Both the position numbers and the translations under genes were made by a program. Positions 1-8,070 of a stretch of DNA of 33,767 nt are shown here, piece by piece (positions within the stretch are counted from its first letter, which is position 1; every line of letters begins with the position of its first letter). The notes under the pieces were generated by a model. The model saw nothing but the letters and a program-made list of their open reading frames with translations. It made no database searches and was not told the origin of the DNA. Origin of the DNA: Anaerolineales bacterium (lineage in GTDB: Bacteria; Chloroflexota; Anaerolineae; Anaerolineales; Villigracilaceae); NCBI GenBank assembly GCA_014860805.1, contig JACZJB010000218.1, positions 1-33,767 of the forward strand, given 5' to 3'.

Positions 1-2
1 CC

Positions 3-500
3 CCGCAGGGACGCGTCTTTAACCAGAGCATCGCCCAGGAACTTTCCCAACACCCGCGCATCGCCCTGCTGTGTGGACGCTACGAAGGCATTGACGAGCG
101 CATTCGCGAACACCTCGTTACAGACGAAATTTCCATTGGCGATTATGTTCTCACTGGCGGCGAACTGCCTGCCCTCATCCTGATCGACGCCGTTGCCCGC
201 CTGCTCCCAGATGTACTTGGCGACCCCACCGGCGCACAGGACGACTCCCATGCCATGGGTCTGCTCGAATATCCGCATTACACCCGTCCGCCCGAATTCC
301 GAGGCTGGAAAGCCCCCGATGTACTGCTCTCCGGCGACCATGCCAAGATCGACAAATGGCGTCGTCAACAGGCGCTGGAAAGAACCTTCAGAAAAAGACC
401 CGATATGCTGGAAAAGGCGGAATTATCAAAAGCTGATTTGAAATTCGTCGAAAGTTTAAAGCAGGCACTCAACAATGCTGAAGGGCAAAATGTCGATTGA
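3..500 (+). CDS. trmD: tRNA (guanine-N1-)-methyltransferase, 3' part
   Basis: Partial gene whose 5' end lies before the window. TrmD methylates G37 in the anticodon loop of tRNAs using S-adenosylmethionine, which prevents +1 frameshifting. The visible part carries the SPOUT-knot signature: a [11 protein letters not shown] segment, then [13 protein letters not shown], which forms the SAM-binding trefoil knot, then the C-terminal helical domain with the typical [15 protein letters not shown] and WRRQQAL motifs that contact tRNA. About 165 residues are present, roughly the C-terminal two thirds of a usual 230-250 residue enzyme. The stop codon is a TGA at 498-500. The next gene begins 39 bases later with its own ribosome binding site. 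Recognition is secure; only the missing N-terminus is unknown. Confidence 0.95.
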   Translation, partial: PQGRVFNQSIAQELSQHPRIALLCGRYEGIDERIREHLVTDEISIGDYVLTGGELPALILIDAVARLLPDVLGDPTGAQDDSHAMGLLEYPHYTRPPEFRGWKAPDVLLSGDHAKIDKWRRQQALERTFRKRPDMLEKAELSKADLKFVESLKQALNNAEGQNVD

Positions 501-539
501 CCTTTACTTTTGACTTAAAAATCATCAACGGAGGAAACC

Positions 540-1823
540 ATGTCATCCACAAGATTGAACTACGGCAAGACCTTCCTGCTCGGCTTTGGTTTTTTTGGTG
601 TAAGCGTAATCTGGGGTGTATATAACGCATTCGTTCCCATTTTTCTCGCAAACAAGTTTGGCCTTGCTCCCGCGCTGATTGGTTTCTTTATGACGCTGGA
701 TAACATCGCCGCCCTTTTCATCCAACCGCCCGTTGGCGCCTGGTCTGACAGATTGCGAACTCCTTTGGGACGGCGCATTCCATTCATTATCATTGGCGCG
801 CCCATTACAGCCGTGGCATTTGGTTTGATTCCAATTGCAGCCGTGCTTCCCTTGTTTGTAGCATGTACAAGTACGTTGCTTCTCAGCGCGGCGTTATGGC
901 GCACTCCCGTTGTAGCGCTGATGCCCGATATCACCCCGTCCGAATTCCGTTCGCAAGCCAACGGTGTGATCAATTTCATGGGCGGCGTTGGCACCATTGT
1001 CGCCTTGCAAACAGGCGGCATGTTATACAAGATGAGTCCCAATTTCCCATTCTGGCTTGGCTCCATATTGGTTATTCTCGCGGCTTTGATTGTCTACCTC
1101 TTCATTGAAGAGCCAAAAGAATACTCCACCACTGAGGAGCAGCCCGGCATGTTAGCCAGTCTGCGCGAAGTCTTCAACGAATCGGACAAAAGCGGACTTC
1201 GCATCCTTTTCGCCATCTTCTTTTGGTTCATCGGCTTCTCAGCAGTGGAGACTTTCTTCACTCTCTATGCAAAGAATCACCTTGGTTTGAATGAAGGTGA
1301 TGGAGCAACCCTGCTTTCTGTCCTGCCATTGTTCTTCGTTTTATTCGCAATTCCCTCGGGGTTTGTGGCAGGCAAACTCGGACGCAAGACCACCATCATG
1401 ATCGGGTTGATTACGATCACCCTCATGCTGATCCTGCTCTACGTGACACCTGCAACAGCCCTGCTCACCGGTATTACCCCCCTGCCATTGGTGGGTATTC
1501 CATTGGTGGAAGATGGTCCGCGCATGCTTACCCTTGCCGGCGTACTGCTCATTCTGGGAGGCATTGGCTGGGCATTCATCAACATCAACTCTCTGCCCAT
1601 GATCGTGGATTTAACCAGCGCGGCGCGCATTGGCACCTTCACCGGGTTGTACTATCTATTCTCCACTCTATCCGCCATTGTCGGTCCCAATTTGAACGGC
1701 TGGGCTATTCAACTCACGAACAATAATTACAATATCATCATGGTCATTGCCCCTGTCTTCATGATGATCGCGTTTTGGCTGATGATGGGCGTAAAACGCG
1801 GCGAAGCAATACAAGCAGTCTAG
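540..1823 (+). CDS. MFS transporter, SLC45/GPH-like
   Basis: A 427-residue polytopic membrane protein with about 12 hydrophobic segments, the usual size for the major facilitator superfamily. The TM2-TM3 loop holds the family signature, D70-R71 followed by LGRRIPFI at 76-83, in the form seen in the SLC45 and GPH cation-symporter branches, which mostly carry sugars or glycosides. The substrate cannot be read from the sequence. A GGAGG ribosome binding site at 531-535 fixes the ATG at 540. The stop is followed after 19 bases by the first BMP-type lipoprotein, so the two may be co-transcribed and could handle related solutes such as nucleosides or sugars, but that link is inference. Confidence 0.85.
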   Translation: MSSTRLNYGKTFLLGFGFFGVSVIWGVYNAFVPIFLANKFGLAPALIGFFMTLDNIAALFIQPPVGAWSDRLRTPLGRRIPFIIIGAPITAVAFGLIPIAAVLPLFVACTSTLLLSAALWRTPVVALMPDITPSEFRSQANGVINFMGGVGTIVALQTGGMLYKMSPNFPFWLGSILVILAALIVYLFIEEPKEYSTTEEQPGMLASLREVFNESDKSGLRILFAIFFWFIGFSAVETFFTLYAKNHLGLNEGDGATLLSVLPLFFVLFAIPSGFVAGKLGRKTTIMIGLITITLMLILLYVTPATALLTGITPLPLVGIPLVEDGPRMLTLAGVLLILGGIGWAFININSLPMIVDLTSAARIGTFTGLYYLFSTLSAIVGPNLNGWAIQLTNNNYNIIMVIAPVFMMIAFWLMMGVKRGEAIQAV

Positions 1824-1842
1824 GGACTCATCAGGGGCTGGG

Positions 1843-2844
1843 ATGAGAACCAATCTTTTCATTCTGGCGATTGTCACGTCGGCTCTGACAGCCTGCATGC
1901 AGTCGCCAGATTGCTTTAATAAAGATGTCTTTTGCGCCGCATTGGTGACCGACACCCTTGGCATTGACGATAACGGCTTAAATCAGAATACATGGGCAGG
2001 GTTGGAAGAAGCCTACTCGAACAAACTCGCTGACCGAATTGAATATATCGAGTCGGTGGACGCGCGCGATTATGAAAAGAACATCGCGTATTTTGCGGAT
2101 CAGGGCTTTGACATGATCTTCACCACCAACCCAACCCTGCGCGACGAATCGCTTCACGCCGCGGACCTGTATCCTGATTCTGTTTTCGTGGGCATGAACC
2201 AGGCTCAAAAAGAAACCCGCCCAAACCTGATTTCCATCACCTTTCCGGAAGACCAAATGGGATTCGCAGCCGGTGTATTGGCGGCAACGCTTACCAAAAC
2301 GGGTGTGGTCGGCGCTGTTTGCGAAACATCCGGCATCGATTCGATGTGGCGGTATTGCGAAGGGTTTCGTGCAGGAGCAGCATTTGCAAATCCTGAAATT
2401 AAAGTCATTGTTTTCTATCGTGATGATGGGGACAGCGAAAAATTATTTATAGATGAAGCCTGGGGATTTGAGTCAGCCAGCAAAGCCATTCAGCGCGGAG
2501 CAGATGTGATTTTCGCGGCGGGAGCCGTCACTGGGCAGGGAGCACTGCGCGCCGCTTCTGAGAAAGGCGTCCCGTCCATTGGAGTGGAACGTGATCAGGC
2601 GGCGGTTCTGGCAGAATCAGGTTCCAGCGTGGTGACTTCGATTTTGGGGCGAGCCAGTTTCGAGGTCCAGGAAGTGATGCGGCTGCTAAGGAATGGAATT
2701 GTTAGTGAGGCGAGGTCAGGTCAACTTGTAAATGTGCCATTTCATGGCAGTTTTCCCGAAAATTTTCAAAATGGGGCAGATTTTCTGCTTTTCAGCCTAT
2801 GGAACGGCGACTTGAAAACAAACGTGCCCCCGCAGAAACCTTAA
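1843..2844 (+). CDS. BMP-family substrate-binding lipoprotein (first copy)
   Basis: A 333-residue secreted lipoprotein: signal peptide 1-17, then a LTAC lipobox with the lipidated Cys at 18. The body is the Bmp/PnrA fold (PF02608), a periplasmic-binding-protein-like domain that delivers purine nucleosides or related solutes to an ABC importer. Family marks include FCAALVTD near residues 30-37, the LNQNTW segment, and a glycine-rich turn (VIFAAGAVTGQGAL) in the second lobe. It is clearly a paralogue of the next gene, and the two share a CxxxxxxC pair (C24 and C31) just after the lipobox and a near-identical C-terminus ending PPQKP. An AGGGG at 1833-1837 precedes the ATG. It diverges from its neighbour around the ligand-binding loop (NGLNQ against KSFNQ), so ligand preference may differ. 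Confidence 0.9.
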   Translation: MRTNLFILAIVTSALTACMQSPDCFNKDVFCAALVTDTLGIDDNGLNQNTWAGLEEAYSNKLADRIEYIESVDARDYEKNIAYFADQGFDMIFTTNPTLRDESLHAADLYPDSVFVGMNQAQKETRPNLISITFPEDQMGFAAGVLAATLTKTGVVGAVCETSGIDSMWRYCEGFRAGAAFANPEIKVIVFYRDDGDSEKLFIDEAWGFESASKAIQRGADVIFAAGAVTGQGALRAASEKGVPSIGVERDQAAVLAESGSSVVTSILGRASFEVQEVMRLLRNGIVSEARSGQLVNVPFHGSFPENFQNGADFLLFSLWNGDLKTNVPPQKP

Positions 2845-2856
2845 CATTGTAAATAC

Positions 2857-2885
2857 TTGCACAAAGATTGGACTAGATTTATACT
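2857..2885 (+). promoter_or_regulatory. Promoter of second BMP lipoprotein gene
   Basis: A TTGCAC -35 box at 2857-2862 and a TATACT -10 box at 2880-2885 are separated by exactly 17 bases. This is the best sigma-70-like promoter in the window and sits about 70 bases before the ATG at 2953. A direct repeat ATACTTGC occurs at 2853-2860 and 2881-2888, overlapping both boxes, which would suit a regulator binding site. Functional assignment is inferred from spacing and consensus only. Confidence 0.65.
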
Positions 2886-2908
2886 TGCAAAGTCGTTAGG
2901 CTTTGCAA
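2885..2908 (+). promoter_or_regulatory. Inverted repeat at transcription start (operator or leader hairpin)
   Basis: TTGCAAAG at 2885-2892 and CTTTGCAA at 2901-2908 form a perfect 8-base inverted repeat with an 8-base centre, starting at the last base of the -10 box. It could be an operator covering the start site or a hairpin protecting the 5' end of an abundant mRNA. The remaining leader is too short for known purine aptamers, and no riboswitch core was recognised. Confidence 0.45.
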
Positions 2909-2952
2909 AAAGCAAGCCATTTAATCTTTACTCTTCTAGAGGAGAAGAAAAT

Positions 2953-3999
2953 ATGAAAAAGCTGTACTTTGTTATGGCCCTTCTGATTGTCGCTTCGATG
3001 ATCCTTTCGGCCTGCGGTGCTTCTGCGCCGACCGCTGCAGATTGTACGAAAGAAGAAGTCTTCTGCGTTGGTCTCGTCACAGATGTTGGCAAGATCAATG
3101 ATAAGTCCTTCAACCAATCTGCTTGGGAAGGTGTTCAGAAGTCCAATGCTGATGGCGTTGCTGATGTGGTTCAATTTATCGAAACCGCCGACGCCAAGGA
3201 CTACGCCAAGAATATTGCCCAGTTCGGTGATGCCGGCTACGATGTAATCGTGACCGTTGGTTTTGGTCTCGGTGAAGCTACCGATGCCGCCGCTGCCACC
3301 TACCCGAATGTCCGCTTCATCGGCGTGGATCAATTCCAGGCTGAGACTGTCGCTGGCGTTTCCGGTTTGAACTTCCCCGAAGACAATGCTGGCTTCCTCG
3401 TTGGCGCTCTCGCCGCGATGATGTCCAAGAGCAACAAGATCGGCGCCGTCTGCGGTACCGATGTAGTTCCTCCCGTTTGGCGCTTTGGTGAAGGCTACAA
3501 AGCTGGTGCCGCTTATGCAGACGGCATGAATGGCACGACCACTGAAGTATTCGTTGTGTACCACAGCGATGTGGGCTTCGACAAGACCTTCACCGATCCT
3601 GAATGGGGCGCTCAGACCGCCAAGTCCATGATGGATCAGGGCGCAGATGCGATCTTCGGCTGCGGTGGTTTGACTGGTAACGGTGCTATCACCGCTGCTG
3701 CTCAGGCTGGTGCGTATGCCATCGGTGTGGACACTGATCAGTACCTGACCCTCCCCGAAGCTGCTCCTCGCATGCTCTCCAGCGCGATGAAGCTCATCAC
3801 CCCGGGCGTTGCTGACTTGATCAAAGCCACCAAAGACGGCTCGATTGCTGACGGAAACGTCTTCGGCGCCGCTGGCTATGCTCCCTTCCACGATCTTGAT
3901 GGCGAAGTTCCTGCCGAAGTCAAGGCTACCATGGAAGAAATCAAGGCCGGTTTGCTTGATGGCTCCATCACAACTGGTGTTCCCCCTGTCAAGCCGTAA
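2953..3999 (+). CDS. BMP-family substrate-binding lipoprotein (second copy)
   Basis: A 348-residue lipoprotein, the probable main receptor of the BMP-type ABC importer encoded just downstream. Signal peptide 1-20 with an ILSAC lipobox, lipid Cys 21. The Bmp domain (PF02608) shows FCVGLVTDVGKINDKSFNQ near residues 37-55 and the glycine-rich second-lobe turn (FGCGGLTGNGA). The ATG at 2953 is chosen over the in-frame start at 2857 because a strong AGAGGAGAA ribosome binding site lies directly before it and it yields a proper signal peptide; the upstream residues would disrupt it and overlap the promoter. Codon use is more biased here than in neighbouring genes, which suits high expression. A strong terminator follows. 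Likely ligands are nucleosides or related compounds, by family. Confidence 0.93.
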   Translation: MKKLYFVMALLIVASMILSACGASAPTAADCTKEEVFCVGLVTDVGKINDKSFNQSAWEGVQKSNADGVADVVQFIETADAKDYAKNIAQFGDAGYDVIVTVGFGLGEATDAAAATYPNVRFIGVDQFQAETVAGVSGLNFPEDNAGFLVGALAAMMSKSNKIGAVCGTDVVPPVWRFGEGYKAGAAYADGMNGTTTEVFVVYHSDVGFDKTFTDPEWGAQTAKSMMDQGADAIFGCGGLTGNGAITAAAQAGAYAIGVDTDQYLTLPEAAPRMLSSAMKLITPGVADLIKATKDGSIADGNVFGAAGYAPFHDLDGEVPAEVKATMEEIKAGLLDGSITTGVPPVKP

Positions 4000-4013
4000 G
4001 GTTTTTGCGATGT

Positions 4014-4052
4014 AAAAAAAGGGAAAGAGGCGTATGTCTCTTTCCCTTTTTT
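4014..4052 (+). terminator. Rho-independent terminator after BMP gene
   Basis: GGGAAAGAG at 4021-4029 pairs with CTCTTTCCC at 4038-4046 around an 8-base loop, extended by an A-run before and a T-run (4047-4052) after. The A and T runs make it potentially bidirectional. Its place between the binding-protein gene and the permease genes implies that the permeases are expressed by read-through or from a separate promoter. Confidence 0.85.
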
Positions 4053-4101
4053 GTTCCCTTTTTGAAACCTCTTTAAGGGGCTTGTCAGGCGGCTTGTTTG
4101 A

Positions 4102-4107
4102 TATAAT
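4102..4107 (+). promoter_or_regulatory. Candidate -10 box before ABC permease
   Basis: A perfect TATAAT stands 35 bases before the permease ATG. A TTGTCA at 4082-4087 could be the -35, but the spacer is only 14 bases, so this is a weak call. It would supply transcription after the preceding terminator. Confidence 0.35.
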
Positions 4108-4141
4108 TGTCCTACAATTCAAAGTTCCACTGGAGCGAAGG

Positions 4142-5269
4142 ATGCAATCAGAAAAGCAGTCAAATTCGCTATCAAGAAAAATACTGCAAGCCATTTCAGA
4201 TGCCAGTCTGGTTCCATTTCTGGCGATCTTAACTGCGGTAGTTCTTGGCGGCATTATCATCGCATTTGTAGGCGGAAATCCCTTCCTTGCCTATCGAGGG
4301 TTGATTGAAGGTTCATTCGGCTCAACGAAAGCGTTGAGTGAAACGGCTGTGTGGGCAACCCCCTACATCTTTGCAGGGCTGGCAGTTGCACTGGCTTTCA
4401 AAGGCGGCTTGTTCAATATTGGCGCTGAAGGTCAATTAGCCGTAGGCGCTGTTTCTTCAGCGTTGATCGGGTACGCGCTGCCGGAGTGGCTGGGTTTTTC
4501 TCTGCCCACCATCATCCACTTGCCGTTGGCTATTATCGCCGGCATGTTGATGGGCGGCATTTGGGCGGGAATTGTCGGCTGGCTAAAAGCATATACGGGC
4601 GGACATGAAGTTATCAACACAATCATGATGAACTACATTGCATTGAACACCACCTCGTTCCTGTTAAACGGCGTGATGAAAGACCGAAGTCCCACCAACG
4701 TGATCGCACGTACTCCCTTGATCGATGAAAGCGCGCGCATGCCCGCCATCTTCGAAGGCCTTCGGGTGCATTGGGGATTTGTTCTCGCCTTGTTTGTCGC
4801 CTTTTTCATTTGGTGGTTGTTGAACAAGACAACTCTGGGGTTTGAGATCCGCACAGTCGGACTGAATCCAGATGCTGCACAATATGCGGGAATCAATGTC
4901 AAACGCACAATTATTCTTACAATGGTGCTTTCAGGAATGCTGGCGGGGCTGGCGGGTTCCATCGAAGTGACCGGGCTGAACTACCGCCACGAACTTGGTT
5001 TTTCCATTGGGTATGGCTTTGATGCGATTGCAATTGCCCTGCTTGGAAAATCACACCCGCTTGGAATTGTACTGTCCGCCTTCCTTTTCGCTGCCATGCG
5101 CAACGGAGCAACCCGTATGCAATTCCTGACCCAAATGCCAGTCGATCTAATTTCGATGATACAAGCTCTGATCCTTCTTTTCGTCGCAGCCGATGCAATC
5201 ATACGATATATCTATCGGATCAAAGCCAAAGGCGAACGCGTCGTACTTACCCGCGGCTGGGGAGGCTAG
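4142..5269 (+). CDS. BMP/nucleoside-type ABC transporter permease 1
   Basis: A 375-residue inner-membrane permease of the BPD_transp_2 family (PF02653), as in bacterial nucleoside (NupP/BmpB-like) and branched-chain amino acid importers. It has about 8-10 hydrophobic segments. The hallmark FNIGAEGQ motif lies at 91-98 in the membrane core, and the conserved EVTGLNYRHELGFSIGYGFDAIAIALLG stretch (quoted here only by its start EVTGLNY and end IALLG) lies toward the C-terminus. The ATG at 4142 is preferred to the upstream in-frame start at 4034, which lies inside the terminator; a GGAG at 4132-4135 supports it. The stop codon overlaps the ribosome binding site of the second permease, so the two are translationally linked and form a heterodimeric channel. 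Confidence 0.92.
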   Translation: MQSEKQSNSLSRKILQAISDASLVPFLAILTAVVLGGIIIAFVGGNPFLAYRGLIEGSFGSTKALSETAVWATPYIFAGLAVALAFKGGLFNIGAEGQLAVGAVSSALIGYALPEWLGFSLPTIIHLPLAIIAGMLMGGIWAGIVGWLKAYTGGHEVINTIMMNYIALNTTSFLLNGVMKDRSPTNVIARTPLIDESARMPAIFEGLRVHWGFVLALFVAFFIWWLLNKTTLGFEIRTVGLNPDAAQYAGINVKRTIILTMVLSGMLAGLAGSIEVTGLNYRHELGFSIGYGFDAIAIALLGKSHPLGIVLSAFLFAAMRNGATRMQFLTQMPVDLISMIQALILLFVAADAIIRYIYRIKAKGERVVLTRGWGG

Positions 5270-5278
5270 GAGACAAAC

Positions 5279-6391
5279 ATGGACTGGAAACGATTTGGCT
5301 TTATTGCGCTAATCATTATTGTTCTTTTCAGCGTGGTCGTTATGGTAGGGCAGGCAAAGCAGCCGCCTTTGTTGATCGTCACAAGCATGCTGGCCACCAC
5401 CATTGCTGTGGCAACGCCTCTCACACTGGGGGCACTCTCGGGTGTATTCTGTGAACGATCAGGGGTGGTCAACATCGGCATCGAAGGTATGATGCTCACC
5501 TCTGCGTTCTTCGGCTGGCTGGGCGCCATCTATATGTTCCATATTTTCAAACTTCCGCCCAGTGTCAGCATTGTTCTCGGCGTGGTATTTGCCATCCTCA
5601 CAGGCGCCTTGATGTCTTTGCTTCATGCCGCGCTCTCCATCACCTTCAAAGTGGACCAGATCATCGGCGGAACAGTGATCAACATCCTTGCCGTTGGTTT
5701 GACGGGATTTTTGAATCGCCAGTTGTTTTTTGGAGCAACCAGCGTCTTCAAAGGAAGCGTTCCAAGTTCCCCCGGCGTTCTGCCCACCATCCACATCCCC
5801 ATCACAGAACTGTTTGCATCTGCCTGCGGGACTTCTGCAACCTGTTTACAAAACGTGCAAGCCATCAATCGCGTATTTGACCAAAAACCGATTGCCATGG
5901 GTGCCGTTCTCTTGGTGTTTTTCTCCCACTATATTTTATTCAATACCCGTTGGGGCTTGCGTACCCGCGCCGTCGGTGAACATCCCAAAGCTGCGGATAC
6001 TGTTGGAATCAATGTTGTCTTCATGCGCTATGCAAATGTTCTCATCGGCGGCATGTTTGCCGGGCTGGCGGGAGCATACTTCACCATTGAATCAGTTCCA
6101 TCCTTCGAGCCTTTACTCACAAATGGACGCGGTTTCATTTCCCTTGCCGCCATGATCTTCGGTAACTGGACACCAATTGGAGCCTGGGCTGCCTCCCTGG
6201 TATTTGGCGCTTCCCAAGCCTTGCTGATCAACATGCAGATATTTCGTGATGTTATTCCGCCGCAATGGTCATTCCTGCAGGAATCCTATATCGTGGGACT
6301 TACTCCTTACATTCTCACCATGTTCATCCTGACTGGCATCATCGGTAAAACCACATCCCCCGCCGCAGACGGCGTTCCATACGAAAAATAG
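5279..6391 (+). CDS. BMP/nucleoside-type ABC transporter permease 2
   Basis: A 370-residue partner permease of the same BPD_transp_2 family (NupQ/BmpC-like). The N-terminal half carries CERSGVVNIGIEGMM at 58-72, the paired version of the motif in permease 1, and an intramembrane QIIGGTVINI segment that matches the nucleoside branch rather than branched-chain amino acid permeases. An insertion with two cysteines (CGTSATC) lies in an extracytoplasmic loop near residues 180-190. The AGGAG ribosome binding site overlaps the previous stop codon, and its own stop overlaps the ribosome binding site of the ATPase gene, giving a compact three-gene unit. Confidence 0.92.
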   Translation: MDWKRFGFIALIIIVLFSVVVMVGQAKQPPLLIVTSMLATTIAVATPLTLGALSGVFCERSGVVNIGIEGMMLTSAFFGWLGAIYMFHIFKLPPSVSIVLGVVFAILTGALMSLLHAALSITFKVDQIIGGTVINILAVGLTGFLNRQLFFGATSVFKGSVPSSPGVLPTIHIPITELFASACGTSATCLQNVQAINRVFDQKPIAMGAVLLVFFSHYILFNTRWGLRTRAVGEHPKAADTVGINVVFMRYANVLIGGMFAGLAGAYFTIESVPSFEPLLTNGRGFISLAAMIFGNWTPIGAWAASLVFGASQALLINMQIFRDVIPPQWSFLQESYIVGLTPYILTMFILTGIIGKTTSPAADGVPYEK

Positions 6392-6400
6392 GAGACCGCC

Positions 6401-7930
6401 ATGTCTGAACCTCAAATTGTTCTCGAAGCAAAAGGCATCACAAAGCAATTCCCCGGCGTGCTCGCCAGTGACAATGTCAACTTTGATCTGCGTAAAGGCG
6501 AGATCCATGCCCTGCTCGGCGAAAACGGCGCGGGAAAAAGCACCTTAATGAATTTGATCTACGGCCTGCACCGTCCGGACAAAGGCGAGATCATCGTCAA
6601 CGGCAAACAATTAGATGTCCAATCCCCAAACGACTCAATTGCGGCTGGCATTGGCATGGTGCATCAACACTTCATGCTCATCCCCGTCTTCACTGTTGCG
6701 GAAAATGTCATGCTCGGTGATGAAGTCACAAAACGCGGCGCACTCGACCGTGTAACTGTTGCCGAAAAAATAACCGAGATCTCCAAACAATATGGCCTTG
6801 ACGTCGACCCGAACGCTTTGGTTGGCCCCCTGCCTGTGGGCATTCAACAACGCGTTGAAATTGTCAAAACCCTATATCGCAATGCAGAGATTGTGATCCT
6901 TGATGAACCCACCGCAGTGCTGACTCCGCAGGAAGCAGAAGACCTCTTCCGCATCATGCGGGATCTGACAGCGCGCGGCGTTTCCATCATCTTCATCACG
7001 CACAAACTTAAGGAAGTTCTTGCCGTGGCAGACCGCATCACTGTCATGCGTGCGGGACGTGTCATCAACACCGTTAAACCATCTGAGACCGATTCCGCTC
7101 AATTGGCAAACATGATGGTTGGCCGTCAGGTCATCCTCACTGTGGACAAGAAAGACCATGAAGCCCACGAAGATATCCTCAAAGTGGAAGGGCTTTCTGT
7201 ACGCGACCAACGCAACCTGGAAACAGTCCACAACGTATCCTTCACAGTCCGTGGCGGCGAAGTACTCGGCATCGCCGGCGTGCAAGGCAATGGACAAACC
7301 GAACTTTCCGAAGCGCTCACCGGGCTGCGCCACCCCACCAGCGGAAAAGTTACCATCGACGGAAATGACCTAACTGGCAAATCGCCACGGGTCATTACCG
7401 AAGCAGGCCTGGCTCACATCCCCGAAGACCGCCAGCGCCACGGGCTCGTACTTTCCTATTCTGTTGCAGACAACATGGTGCTTTGCGATTACTATCATGC
7501 GCCTTTTAGTTCTCGCGGCGTCATTCAGCCAAAAGCGCTCGATGAAAACTCGCGCAAACTCATCAACGCATTTGATGTGCGCACACCGTCCCCCTTCGTC
7601 AATGCGGGCAAACTCTCTGGGGGCAATCAGCAAAAAGTGATCGTGGCGCGCGAGTTAAGTCGCAGCAACGTAAAGCTTGTCGTTGCCAATCAACCCACTC
7701 GCGGCCTAGATGTCGGCTCCATCGAATACATCCACAGCGAGATCATCAAAATGCGCGATCGCGGCGTGGCAGTTCTGCTCATCTCCGCCGAGTTGGATGA
7801 GATCATGGCGCTCTCCGACCGCATCGCAGTTATGTATCGCGGCCAGATCGTCGCGGTTGTGGATGCAAAAAAGACCACCCGTGAACAACTAGGATTGTGG
7901 ATGGCTGGCGCGCACGTCGAAACCGTCTGA
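6401..7930 (+). CDS. BMP/nucleoside-type ABC transporter ATPase (two NBDs)
   Basis: A 509-residue cytoplasmic ATPase with two fused nucleotide-binding domains, the energy source of the importer. NBD1 is complete: Walker A GENGAGKST at 40-48, signature region LPVGIQQRVEI at 144-154, Walker B ILDEP at 166-170, switch His 201. NBD2 has a changed Walker A (GVQGNGQTE, 293-301, lacking the usual GKS/T), an intact LSGGNQQK at 405-412, and a Walker B ending ANQPTRGLD at 429-437 in which the usual Asp-Glu is Asn-Gln. That asymmetry is normal in the NupO/YufO branch, where only one composite site hydrolyses ATP. A GGAG at 6391-6394 sets the start. A terminator follows, closing the transporter operon. 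Confidence 0.95.
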   Translation: MSEPQIVLEAKGITKQFPGVLASDNVNFDLRKGEIHALLGENGAGKSTLMNLIYGLHRPDKGEIIVNGKQLDVQSPNDSIAAGIGMVHQHFMLIPVFTVAENVMLGDEVTKRGALDRVTVAEKITEISKQYGLDVDPNALVGPLPVGIQQRVEIVKTLYRNAEIVILDEPTAVLTPQEAEDLFRIMRDLTARGVSIIFITHKLKEVLAVADRITVMRAGRVINTVKPSETDSAQLANMMVGRQVILTVDKKDHEAHEDILKVEGLSVRDQRNLETVHNVSFTVRGGEVLGIAGVQGNGQTELSEALTGLRHPTSGKVTIDGNDLTGKSPRVITEAGLAHIPEDRQRHGLVLSYSVADNMVLCDYYHAPFSSRGVIQPKALDENSRKLINAFDVRTPSPFVNAGKLSGGNQQKVIVARELSRSNVKLVVANQPTRGLDVGSIEYIHSEIIKMRDRGVAVLLISAELDEIMALSDRIAVMYRGQIVAVVDAKKTTREQLGLWMAGAHVETV

Positions 7931-7966
7931 CACTCGCATCATCCTTAATCTCGAAACGGATTCAAC

Positions 7967-7995
7967 AAACAGGAGTTTTGACTACTCCTGTTTTT
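7967..7995 (+). terminator. Terminator of the ABC transporter operon
   Basis: AAACAGGAGT at 7967-7976 pairs perfectly with ACTCCTGTTT at 7984-7993 around a 7-base loop, with a run of T at the end. It separates the transporter from the lipoprotein cluster. Confidence 0.8.
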
Positions 7996-8070
7996 GATTC
8001 CCGCAGCAGCCAGGAACAGGTAATTTTATTCTTGCGGTAAAATATTTAAGAAATAAAGGAGAGAAAAAAC

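Noticed and set aside
560-1066. 168-codon frame antisense to the MFS gene
   Set aside because: Lies wholly inside a clear transporter gene; low-complexity composition typical of a shadow frame.
2886-2952. Purine or preQ1 riboswitch in the BMP leader
   Set aside because: The leader is about 67 bases, the inverted repeat has no matching aptamer core, and no conserved loop sequence could be found by eye.
2896-4260. A 454-codon open frame antisense to the second BMP gene
   Set aside because: It mirrors the strongly biased codons of the BMP gene, crosses the terminator and the next gene's start, has no ribosome binding site and no recognisable motif.
6401-7930. Degenerate second nucleotide-binding site of the ABC ATPase as a novelty
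   Set aside because: Changed Walker A and Asn-Gln in place of Asp-Glu in NBD2 are normal in the NupO/YufO-type branch.
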